Positions 1-5,663 are shown, numbered from the stretch's first letter. The stretch is 5,749 nt of DNA from Hyphomicrobiales bacterium (GCA_015654965.1 JAATGD010000263.1:1-5749); one strand, 5' to 3'. Notes: generated from the letters alone by a model not told the origin. Program-made: numbers and translations.

Positions 1-392
1 AAATGGCAATAACCGTTGACGATATCTTCGGAAATCCAGGTGCCTGCACCATCTTTTCGCGGTTCAGCACAGGCACGCATGACATCTTCGAATGCTGAAT
101 CAAATCGAACCTGCCAGCGACCATCTGTGTGACGACTATTTTCTATTTTTCGCAGCGTTTTTTTCAGGCTATGAGAAATTTTGAAATGGTCTGTATAGAG
201 CACCATGCGCGGGTTAGTACTCCACCATAGTACTGGTTGCCCTTCAGAAAACCAGGGGAAAATACCATGCCGATAAGCATCAAGTAAGCGCGATGGTGAT
301 AGATCCGCACCTGCCGCAAGTAGCCCGGCTGGTTCGGTCAGCGCGGCAAATACATCAGGAAATGGAGTATCGCTTTCCAGCCAGGGAATCAT
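1..392 (-). CDS. aat: leucyl/phenylalanyl-tRNA--protein transferase, N-terminal part
   Basis: Cytosolic enzyme that moves Leu or Phe from charged tRNA onto N-terminal Lys or Arg of proteins, marking them for ClpS/ClpAP degradation (N-end rule). I translated the minus strand from the ATG at 392-390. The first residues MIPWLESD, the family signature GIFPW at about 43-47, WWSTNPR at about 56-62 and GTWI at about 117-120 identify the family clearly. Only 130 codons are present of a usual length near 230, because the 3' end runs off the left edge. The start follows the stop of the upstream Nudix gene by 15 bases. An AGGGAT Shine-Dalgarno-like element lies just before the ATG, so the two are probably one transcript. 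No lesion is visible in the part present. Confidence 0.95.
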   Translation of the reverse strand, partial: MIPWLESDTPFPDVFAALTEPAGLLAAGADLSPSRLLDAYRHGIFPWFSEGQPVLWWSTNPRMVLYTDHFKISHSLKKTLRKIENSRHTDGRWQVRFDSAFEDVMRACAEPRKDGAGTWISEDIVNGYCH

Positions 393-407
393 GGATATCC
401 CTGCTAT

Positions 408-983
408 TTAGTTAGGTGAGCGCATGGGCTTGCGAATATCTTGGGTATGTAGTCCGAACCCTGAAGCGCCATTGGTAATCTTTTTGATATCCGAAAAAAA
501 TGCACGTAAAGTGTACTCAACGGTTGGAAATGCAATGTCAGCCCAGGGTATTTCTGTTTCGGAAAACATGGCGACTTCCAAGCTTTCAATACCGGCGCAA
601 TAGTCGAGATTGAGTAATGTTGCACGATAAAAAAGATGTACTTGATGTACGTGGGGTACATTTACCAGAGAAAATAATTCATGTAACTGTACAGATGCCC
701 CAGCTTCTTCCTCTGTTTCTCGTTGCGCTGCTTCGGTAGTGGTTTCATCATTTTCCATAAAACCTGCGGGCAGGGTCCAGTATCCATGTCGTGGCTCTAT
801 TGCTCGGCGGCACAGTAATATCCGCAGCTCTCCATCCTGTTCCCACACAGGTAAACTGCCGACGACCATTTTGGGATTTTGATAATGAATGGTTCCACAA
901 TTGCTGCACACATACCGTAACCGATTGTCATTGGGGGGTATTTGCAAGGAAACTGGGTGAGCGCATTCGGAACAGAATTTCAT
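408..983 (-). CDS. Nudix hydrolase with N-terminal zinc ribbon
   Basis: A 191-residue Nudix (MutT-type) pyrophosphohydrolase. Residues 1-35 form a zinc ribbon with two CxxC pairs (C4/C7 and C26/C29), as in the Nudix_N-type domain fused to many bacterial Nudix enzymes. The Nudix box spans about residues 74-96: G74, E80, R88-E89, E92-E93, G95. It matches the metal-binding consensus GX5EX7REUXEEXGU, except that Thr90 replaces the usual aliphatic residue. The preceding GYWTLPAG segment is also typical. The substrate cannot be read from sequence; NADH, ADP-ribose or another nucleoside diphosphate derivative are the family options. It is the first gene of a likely two-gene operon with aat. The ATG at 983 gives the N-terminal MKFCSEC expected for the zinc ribbon, but its Shine-Dalgarno is weak (GGAA about 9 bases upstream). 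Confidence 0.92.
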   Translation of the reverse strand: MKFCSECAHPVSLQIPPNDNRLRYVCSNCGTIHYQNPKMVVGSLPVWEQDGELRILLCRRAIEPRHGYWTLPAGFMENDETTTEAAQRETEEEAGASVQLHELFSLVNVPHVHQVHLFYRATLLNLDYCAGIESLEVAMFSETEIPWADIAFPTVEYTLRAFFSDIKKITNGASGFGLHTQDIRKPMRSPN

Positions 984-1125
984 AAATGGTGATTCCGCTG
1001 ATTCGGTATATAAGGAATAAGGACTATTGAAGAAATAAAATGTTAGGAGTCAATTGGAGCGGTATAGCATAAATCGGCAAGAATAGAAGTGTATCATTGT
1101 CTTTTGTAAGCGTTGGAGGTTTCCT

Positions 1126-1233
1126 ATGCGGGGCGCTACTAGGCAAAATAGGGATCTGTTTTCTCACACAAAGTATAGGTTACCAGATTGTGCCGGGCAG
1201 GGAGTTTGCCTGACTTCATTAATCATAGTATAA
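1126..1233 (+). CDS. possible 35-residue small ORF
   Basis: An ATG at 1126 is preceded by GGAGG with about seven bases between, an excellent ribosome-binding arrangement, and the frame is open for 35 codons to TAA at 1231-1233. The peptide begins MRGATRQNRD and ends in hydrophobic LTSLIIV. I recognise no family. The last part of the frame overlaps the -35 and -10 boxes of the tRNA promoter, so conservation there could reflect the promoter rather than a peptide. Chance occurrence is quite possible. Confidence 0.15.
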   Translation: MRGATRQNRDLFSHTKYRLPDCAGQGVCLTSLIIV

Positions 1234-1234
1234 T
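1206..1234 (+). promoter_or_regulatory. sigma-70 promoter of the tRNA-fMet gene
   Basis: TTGCCT at 1206-1211 and a perfect TATAAT at 1229-1234 are separated by 17 bases, the optimal sigma-70 spacing. Transcription would start near 1241, a few bases before the mature tRNA 5' end at 1247, leaving a very short leader. The position fits a strong constitutive stable-RNA promoter. Confidence 0.8.
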
Positions 1235-1246
1235 AGCGGTCTCAGA

Positions 1247-1323
<77 letters not shown>

Positions 1324-1330
1324 AATACGT

Positions 1331-1367
1331 AAAACCGCTGTGAAGCCTTGGCTTCCAGCGGTTTTTT
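1331..1367 (+). terminator. strong rho-independent terminator after tRNA-fMet
   Basis: AAAACCGCTG at 1331-1340 pairs perfectly with CAGCGGTTTT at 1356-1365. Beyond a bulged T1341, the inner arms GAAGC and GCTTC continue the stem around a tight CTTG loop. A T tract follows immediately. The A-rich 5' arm gives some bidirectional character, so it could also end minus-strand transcripts coming from the coiled-coil genes to the right. Confidence 0.92.
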
Positions 1368-1409
1368 GCTTTATTTATGATGAAAATCCCAACCAAGAGC
1401 CCAACCGCG

Positions 1410-1674
1410 TCAGACAGATAATTGTCCTCGGATGCCTTCGCTAAGACGATTTATATTTTCATCTAGTCCATTGCAATTGGTGGATTGAGGTAGACTTTCC
1501 TTTCAAAGGAAGCCACGCACGACTCAGCTGCAGTCAACAGTTCAATGGTTTCGTGCCATTTTCTTCAACAGCATCATTCGCACATGCCCGAATTTCAGCG
1601 ATTAGAGCAGAAATGTTTTCTCGCAGCGCGTTAATTTCCTTTGTAAGCAGGCTTCGTCCACTGACTGATTTCAT
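1410..1674 (-). pseudogene. small helical-protein gene broken by two apparent frameshifts
   Basis: The minus strand opens with ATG at 1674-1672, which overlaps the stop of the upstream frame as ATGA, a translational-coupling arrangement. The intact frame is only 46 codons and ends at 1534. After the A-rich GAAGAAAATGG, a one-base shift continues as WHETIELLTAAESC... to KVYLNPPI. After a second shift it continues as NGLDENINRLSEGIRGQ to a stop at 1410-1412. Rebuilt, this is a roughly 92-residue, largely helical protein (KEINALREN, LDENINRL heptad-like segments). I do not recognise the family. Protein-like composition in three consecutive frames is the evidence for decay; the 46-codon version could alternatively be the real product. 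Confidence 0.4.
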
Positions 1675-2078
1675 TTCAGAACGGCTGCAGCAGACTCAAG
1701 ATTAACAACTGTAGCGCTTAACTTTTCGATATTTGTTTCGGCTTCGGCAAATGTTTGCCCAAGTGAAGCGTATGCGCTGGGCAGAGATTGTTTGCGTTCA
1801 TCGCGTGCGCCTTCGGAGCCAAGAATCATTTCGACATGACCACGATTAACATTCAGGGGTACAAATGTTTTTTCGATGGTCAAAAAGGCTTCTTCGCTTT
1901 TAGCTCCCAGAGGCCCTGCTGCGCGCAGGACTTGGCTGGCCTTTATACTGGCCTTTTCAGCTTGATGCAGCGCCAGACGTACTTGTGTTGGGTCTTCCTT
2001 TAACTCCAGCAATTCAGTTTGAATCATTTCTCGTGCGGAGATTTCTTCTCGCAGTTTTTCCCAGGCCTTCTGGAGCAA
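1671..2078 (-). CDS. hypothetical coiled-coil protein, probably a 5'-truncated relic
   Basis: A 135-codon minus-strand frame rich in Glu, Ala, Leu and Lys with heptad-like patterns at both ends (WEKLREEISARE near the start, FAEAETNIEKL near the end). It has no transmembrane segment and no family I recognise. The only in-frame start is TTG at 2078, without a Shine-Dalgarno. The frame stays open upstream with plausible protein sequence (TAKLSECAGVDLN) back to a TGA near 2120, so the true N-terminus was probably encoded further upstream and has been lost or frameshifted. It could be the C-terminal part of the same broken gene as the 2140-2439 frame. The stop overlaps the ATG of the next minus-strand gene, so the pair was probably co-translated. 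Confidence 0.4.
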   Translation of the reverse strand: MLQKAWEKLREEISAREMIQTELLELKEDPTQVRLALHQAEKASIKASQVLRAAGPLGAKSEEAFLTIEKTFVPLNVNRGHVEMILGSEGARDERKQSLPSAYASLGQTFAEAETNIEKLSATVVNLESAAAVLK

Positions 2079-2139
2079 GTTGAGATCAACGCCCGCGCAT
2101 TCGCTGAGCTTTGCCGTATATCATATGTGCAGCGGGGCG

Positions 2140-2439
2140 CTAGCTGGTTCCTGTTATCCAGTGGTATGATGTCGAACGTGATGCTCTTCTGTCCATGGTT
2201 GTAACAGAACAGGGCGTTTCGCTGTTCGTCACAGAGAACAGCGTCTCCAGTCGAGGTATGATGCTGACTGGTTCAGAAAGGCTTTGAAAGACAGGAAAAT
2301 AAAGGTCTGCATCCTGAGCCGGAAGAACTGAAAGAAGCCAATCAGATACAAGAGACGCAACCGCATGGAGATCATGTTTGGTAGTCTCAAAGACTAGAGA
2401 CGGGTGGCCACTCGATACGACCTGATGCACACCAGTCAT
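2140..2439 (-). pseudogene. fragment of an unidentified gene, cut near the repeat region
   Basis: A 99-codon minus-strand frame beginning MTGVHQVVSSG, with a helical, hydrophobic middle (ASLVSDWLLSVLP). It lacks a usable ribosome binding site: AGGA sits one base from the ATG. Its first codon lies only four bases from the candidate element end at 2443, so the ATG may be an internal Met of a gene severed there. From about 2250 leftward a second frame becomes more protein-like (CDEQRNALFCYNHG, then ITFDIIPLDNRNQLAPRC). Near 2115 a third frame leads into the coiled-coil ORF. One broken gene covering about 1671-2439 would explain all three frames. I do not recognise the family. Confidence 0.3.
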
Positions 2440-2442
2440 TTC

Positions 2443-2451
2443 CTGTTATAA
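2443..2451. repeat. left copy of inverted repeat CTGTTATAA (partner at 5602-5610)
   Basis: CTGTTATAA here is matched by TTATAACAG at 5602-5610. Both outer ends read TG...CA and both are followed inward by AGC within two bases. The interval contains the repeat region, the hydrolase and its trailer. A 9-bp match between two places in a window this size is expected by chance, and I see no convincing target-site duplication in the flanks. Only its position at the apparent edges makes it worth recording. Confidence 0.2.
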
Positions 2452-2453
2452 GC

Positions 2454-2511
2454 GGAACTTTAATGCATATGACCCCTCTAAGGGAACTTTAATGCATACG
2501 ACACCTCAAAC
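2454..2511. repeat. imperfect 29-bp tandem repeat, two copies
   Basis: Copy one occupies 2454-2482 and copy two 2483-2511. They share GGAACTTTAATGCATA, then GAC, then CCTC, with 25 of 29 positions identical. They lie 33-90 bases upstream of the hydrolase start codon. Paired repeats of this length near a TG-starting terminus are known as transposase-binding sites at the ends of IS21-type elements. Alternatively they could be tandem operators for a regulator of the hydrolase. No transposase gene is present here. Confidence 0.75.
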
Positions 2512-2543
2512 AGACATTTTTACAACATACCGAGGTAAACGGA

Positions 2544-3080
2544 ATGAGATATGCATGGCGTTTTTTGGTGGCGGGGGCGATGCTTGCTTCCATCCTGTCC
2601 TTCGAGGCGCGAGCCGAAGATGCGAGTGGGAGGATCGAATTGCAGCAGGGCTGGCGCCTCATCCGCGATGACAACGCCCAGGCGGCTCATCTCGATGTGC
2701 CCACCACTCCGCTCGGTGACAAGGGATATGCGATTGCAAAAATGCCGTCGACGGTGCTGAACGCACTGAGCAAGGCGGGTGTCTACAAGGACATCTATTA
2801 CGGCGACAATCTACCCAATGTTGACAAGAATCTGTGGAAGCATCAGTGGTGGTACCAGACCGGGCTGACTGTTCCTAAAGGCCATGAACGCTATACGCTG
2901 GTCTTCAACGGTCTCAACTACCGGGGCGAAATCTGGTTGAACGGCCAGCGTCTCGCCGGGCCGGATGAGATCGCAGGCATGAACCGGAAATATGAATTCG
3001 ACGTCACGAAAATTGTGCGCCCAGGCGCAGACAACCTTCTGGCCGTCAGGATCACCCAGAACAGCGCACCCCCAGCCTAA
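2544..3080 (+). CDS. N-terminal piece of the GH2 hydrolase (signal peptide and jelly roll)
   Basis: This 178-codon frame is what would be translated from the natural start. It holds the signal peptide and most of the sugar-binding fold: YKDIYYGDNL at 81-90, WWYQT at 102-106, LNYRGEIWLNG at 124-134, and FDVT at about 152-155. It ends ITQNSAPPA followed by TAA at 3078-3080. The last three residues and the stop come from the frame change, because family members continue here with a segment like the TWVDWIN encoded in the next frame. Alone it has no catalytic domain, so any product is expected to be non-enzymatic. Confidence 0.7.
   Translation: MRYAWRFLVAGAMLASILSFEARAEDASGRIELQQGWRLIRDDNAQAAHLDVPTTPLGDKGYAIAKMPSTVLNALSKAGVYKDIYYGDNLPNVDKNLWKHQWWYQTGLTVPKGHERYTLVFNGLNYRGEIWLNGQRLAGPDEIAGMNRKYEFDVTKIVRPGADNLLAVRITQNSAPPA
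3069..3073 (+). other. frameshift site in a C run
   Basis: The run CCCCC sits in GCA-CCC-CCA-GCC-TAA. Adding one C gives GCA-CCC-CCC-AGC and carries the frame directly into SLTLGDSLKKG, then TWVDWINLKYLGD and GIWRKVYL, all expected for this part of a GH2 jelly roll. The context is not a good programmed -1 slippery heptamer, because the P-site codon would re-pair ACC for CCC. A one-base loss in a homopolymer is the simplest reading, whether biological or from sequencing. Confidence 0.8.
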
Positions 3081-3256
3081 CGCTAGGCGACAGCCTCAAG
3101 AAGGGCGAAGGCGAAGGCGTAGACCTGACCGACACATGGGTCGACTGGATCAATCTCAAATATCTGGGTGACCGCAAGACGATAACGTCGTTCATTCCCG
3201 ACAAGGGCGCGGGTATCTGGCGCAAGGTCTATCTCACCTATGGTGGCGATGTCGCC

Positions 3257-5290
3257 GTGCGCAATCCCTATGTCGAAACCGACCTGAAGGTGCCCGACCT
3301 CAAATCCGCCACACTGAAAGTCTATACTGATCTCGTCAACCGCTCGTCGGAACCGGTGACGGGTGTGCTCAGCGGCGAAATCACCCGCGAGGGCAAGCCG
3401 GGCATCCACTTCGAGAAGACCGTCGCGCTTAAGGGGAATGAAACCCGCGAGGAAAGCTTCACGCCGGAAGAGGTCAAGGCGCTGACGGTGAACAAGCCCG
3501 ATGTCTGGTGGCCCTATGTATGGGGCAAGCCAAATCTCTACAATCTGAAGCTGACCTTCAGCATCGGCGGCAAGTCTTCCGACAAGGTCTCAGACACGGC
3601 GGCGATCGATTTCGGTATCCGCAAGATCACGCAGCATACCGACACGACAAAACTATTCCCGAATTTCCACAATCCGGGTAGCTTCTATATCAAGGTCAAT
3701 GGCCGGGACTATCTGATCCGCGGCGCCGCCTATACGCCGGATCTCCTGTTCGACAACAATCCGCAGCGCGATCGCGAGATCATCCGCTATGCCAAGGACC
3801 TCGGCGTAAACATGCTGCGCTGGGAAGGCAAGTTCGCCGATGACGACGTGCTCGAACTCGCGGACAAGGAAGGCATTCCCGTCATGCGCGGCCTCATGTG
3901 TTGCGGTTCGTGGGAACTATGGAGCCATTGGGACCACGAGGATTACAAGATTGCCTACGCATCGCTGCGCGATAGTATCGCGGATTTCCGTGCCCATGCA
4001 TCGGCATTCATCTGGGCGAACGGCAGCGACGGCCTGCCCCCGGAACCTGTGCTCCAGAAATATCATGATATCTTGAAGGAGCTGCACTGGCAGAACGCCG
4101 TCCTCGATACCGTTTCGGCACGTAACCGCGACTGGAGCGGCGTCCATATGGCAGCCCCTTACTCATGGCGCGCTCCCGCCTTCTGGTTCAAGGGCGATAT
4201 ACTCGGCGCCATGGGCTCTGTCGCCGAGAGCGGCAATGACGAGACCGTGCCGCCGCTGGAAAGCCTGAAAAAGTTCATACCGGCAGACAAGCTCTGGCCG
4301 ATCAATGAATTCTGGGAAATGCACGCCAGTTCCGCGCCGGGCAACAGCACACTGGACAGTATCCGGATGGCGGTCGAGAAACGGTACGGCCCGTCGGACA
4401 ATGTCGAGGATTTTGCACGCAAGGCGCAGCTTGCCCATTACGAGAACGTCCGAGCCCAGAACGAAGCCTATGGCGCGCTCGGCTGGAAAACCCACAAGAT
4501 GACGATCTTCTGGATGCTCAACAATCACTGGCCGTCCTTCTTCGGGCATCTGTTCGACTATTACATGAAACAGGGCGGCGGCTATTTCGGCGCCAAGAAA
4601 GCCCTGCAGCCGCTTAGCGTGGTCTTTGACGGTTATGCCTCCGGCGACCGCTCGAAGGCGAAGGTCTATCTTGTCAACCAAACCCCGAAAGAGCAACAGG
4701 ATCTGACCGTGACGGCACGTTTCTACGACCTTGCCGGCAATCTGCGGCAAGAGAGAAAGACGACCGTCAAAAAAGCCGATGCTGCCACCTCGACGACAGT
4801 CCTGACGCTCCCGCGTTTCAACAATCTGGGCTCGGTCTATTTCGTGCGCCTGCAGCTTCGTGACGCCAGTGACCGGGTGATAACGGAAAACACCTACTGG
4901 CAATCGGCCAAGGACGATATTCCGGAACACATGGATCCGAATGTGGTGATGGACGCCATGGTTCTGAAACAGCGGCAATGGGCAGATTTTACCCCGCTCA
5001 ACGACATGCCGAAGGCAGAACTGAAGACCGAGCTCAATGAGATCAAGTCTGAAGGCGACAACCGCCGCTTCAGGATATCCCTGACCAACCCAACCAGCCA
5101 TATCGCCTTCTTCGTCCGGGCGGAACTGCGCAAGGAAGCAGCGTCCGGCGAAATCCTACCGATCACCTATGACGACAATTATGTCACCGTCTATCCAGGT
5201 GAAACACGGGAGATCACGGCGGAGATCGCGAAAGCACAGATCGAGGGACAGAATCCCACACTCGCGATCGAGGGTTACAACCTTCGCTAA
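3257..5290 (+). CDS. C-terminal piece of the GH2 hydrolase (Ig-like, TIM barrel, Ig-like)
   Basis: An open frame of 677 codons from a GTG at 3257; the same frame is open further upstream to the frameshift. It carries the entire catalytic barrel, with predicted acid/base D258 and nucleophile E324 in this piece's own numbering, and the C-terminal Ig-like modules. The last module includes YVTVYPGETREITAEI, a pattern seen at the C-terminus of beta-mannosidase/glucosaminidase-type GH2 proteins. No Shine-Dalgarno precedes the GTG and no signal peptide is present, so an independently translated product is unlikely to be exported. The start is therefore a formal one, and this is best read as the rest of the 2544 gene. 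Confidence 0.65.
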   Translation: MRNPYVETDLKVPDLKSATLKVYTDLVNRSSEPVTGVLSGEITREGKPGIHFEKTVALKGNETREESFTPEEVKALTVNKPDVWWPYVWGKPNLYNLKLTFSIGGKSSDKVSDTAAIDFGIRKITQHTDTTKLFPNFHNPGSFYIKVNGRDYLIRGAAYTPDLLFDNNPQRDREIIRYAKDLGVNMLRWEGKFADDDVLELADKEGIPVMRGLMCCGSWELWSHWDHEDYKIAYASLRDSIADFRAHASAFIWANGSDGLPPEPVLQKYHDILKELHWQNAVLDTVSARNRDWSGVHMAAPYSWRAPAFWFKGDILGAMGSVAESGNDETVPPLESLKKFIPADKLWPINEFWEMHASSAPGNSTLDSIRMAVEKRYGPSDNVEDFARKAQLAHYENVRAQNEAYGALGWKTHKMTIFWMLNNHWPSFFGHLFDYYMKQGGGYFGAKKALQPLSVVFDGYASGDRSKAKVYLVNQTPKEQQDLTVTARFYDLAGNLRQERKTTVKKADAATSTTVLTLPRFNNLGSVYFVRLQLRDASDRVITENTYWQSAKDDIPEHMDPNVVMDAMVLKQRQWADFTPLNDMPKAELKTELNEIKSEGDNRRFRISLTNPTSHIAFFVRAELRKEAASGEILPITYDDNYVTVYPGETREITAEIAKAQIEGQNPTLAIEGYNLR

Positions 5291-5300
5291 CAGGGAACAT

Positions 5301-5332
5301 TTTCGGCAAAGGTGGAAAACGGTTTGCCGGAA
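5301..5332 (+). other. hairpin 1 in the hydrolase trailer
   Basis: TTTCGGCAAA at 5301-5310 pairs with TTTGCCGGAA at 5323-5332 through ten pairs, one of them T-G, around a 12-base purine-rich loop. It begins 10 bases after the hydrolase stop. No T tract follows, so it is not a standard intrinsic terminator; it could protect the mRNA 3' end or form part of a larger folded leader for the next gene. Confidence 0.5.
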
Positions 5333-5350
5333 ATGCATGAAGGCGAGGGA

Positions 5351-5391
5351 CGGAGCGATTTCAGTTGAAGTAGGTTACTGGAACCGCTCCG
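5351..5391 (+). other. hairpin 2 in the hydrolase trailer
   Basis: CGGAGCG at 5351-5357 pairs with CGCTCCG at 5385-5391. After a single A-C mismatch the stem continues with TTTCAGT (5359-5365) against ACTGGAA (5377-5383), one pair being T-G. The result is a stem of about 15 positions with one mismatch and an 11-base loop. No T tract follows. It lies 49 bases before the strong ribosome binding site at 5426-5433. I could not match it to a riboswitch class I know. Confidence 0.55.
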
Positions 5392-5439
5392 GCACAGCCG
5401 CAGTCCCTTCTCAACAGGCCGTCTATAGGGGGATTCAAA

Positions 5440-5558
5440 ATGGTTAAGCAGCATTTCTATTTACGGTGGCATTGGCGGCTGCAACTTTTGGCAATAGCCC
5501 AGCTTTCGAAGGCGAGGGTAAAGTCTATGCAGCCGGCTCGCAGGGTACCGGGGGCTGA
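5440..5558 (+). pseudogene. frameshifted relic of a short exported protein, possibly cytochrome c-like
   Basis: TAGGGGGA at 5426-5433 is a strong Shine-Dalgarno six bases from the ATG at 5440. The ATG frame reads MVKQHFYL and then turns into an improbable basic, Trp-rich sequence ending at 5589. One base later the alternative frame reads FTVALAAATFGNSPAF, a good signal-peptide core, then EGEGKVYAAG and a stop at 5556-5558. One extra T near 5460 would join them. EGKVYAAG resembles the start of small c-type cytochromes, but the CXXCH haem motif is absent and the frame ends within a few residues. The cytochrome reading is therefore speculative, and the 49-codon unshifted ORF remains possible. 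Confidence 0.3.
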
Positions 5559-5642
5559 AATGCCTATCACCTTCTTTTTTTCAGAATGATATGGAGTGCT
5601 TTTATAACAGTGATGAACAAGACAATACAGACAGTTTGAACA

Positions 5643-5663
5643 GACAGGCTGGCTGTCGTTTTT
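5643..5663 (+). terminator. weak terminator-like hairpin
   Basis: GACAG at 5643-5647 pairs with CTGTC at 5653-5657 around GCTGG, followed by G and five T residues. Several other GACAG/CTGTC copies nearby allow competing pairings. The five-pair stem is short for an efficient terminator. Confidence 0.3.

Larger units (their letters stand above)
2544..5290 (+). pseudogene. secreted GH2 glycoside hydrolase, exo-beta-D-glucosaminidase-like, split by one frameshift
   Basis: Restoring one base near 3070 gives a 915-residue protein of normal family length. Order: Sec signal peptide 1-24 (cleavage after ARA), jelly-roll sugar-binding domain about 30-230, Ig-like domain about 240-360, TIM barrel about 375-690, C-terminal Ig-like domains to 915. 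The barrel segments NMLRWEGKF, CCGSWE, RKAQLAHYENVRA and YFGAKKA recall CsxA exo-beta-D-glucosaminidase as I remember it. By that comparison the acid/base is D496 in the GSD motif (codon 4028-4030) and the nucleophile is E562 in AESG (codon 4226-4228). Both are present. The likely role is periplasmic or extracellular removal of non-reducing-end sugar, GlcN from chito-oligosaccharides if truly CsxA-like; a beta-mannosidase-type specificity is the alternative. GAGGT seven bases before the ATG supports the start. The gene is GC-richer than the left flank, suggesting transfer. Confidence 0.88.

Noticed and set aside
791..985. 64-codon plus-strand frame opposite the Nudix gene
   Set aside because: It is the mirror of the Nudix box and zinc ribbon coding sequence, with no independent evidence.
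1024..1053. Promoter for the Nudix-aat operon built on TTGACT at 1053-1048 (minus strand)
   Set aside because: The -35 is good, but the best -10 (AATAGT) is weak and 19 bases away, so I do not list it as a feature.
2140..2511. A transposase gene belonging to the repeats
   Set aside because: None of the frames in either direction shows a DDE, IstB-type ATPase or helix-turn-helix motif that I can recognise.
3066..3080. Programmed -1 ribosomal frameshift to make the full GH2 protein
   Set aside because: The site is not a proper slippery heptamer, because re-pairing would put ACC against a CCC-decoding tRNA. There is no obvious immediate pseudoknot, and GH2 enzymes are not known to use recoding. 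A lost C is simpler.
3083..3409. 108-codon minus-strand frame across the frameshift region
   Set aside because: It is antisense to well-conserved GH2 sequence, without a ribosome binding site or recognisable domain.
4163..5101. 312-codon minus-strand open frame opposite the hydrolase
   Set aside because: It lies wholly antisense to the GH2 catalytic and C-terminal domains and has a Val-, Arg- and His-rich composition typical of the reverse shadow of a GC-rich gene. It has no family features.
5351..5391. Integron attC site
   Set aside because: The stem lacks the conserved RYYYAAC/GTTRRRY boxes at its base, and there is no integrase or cassette pattern.
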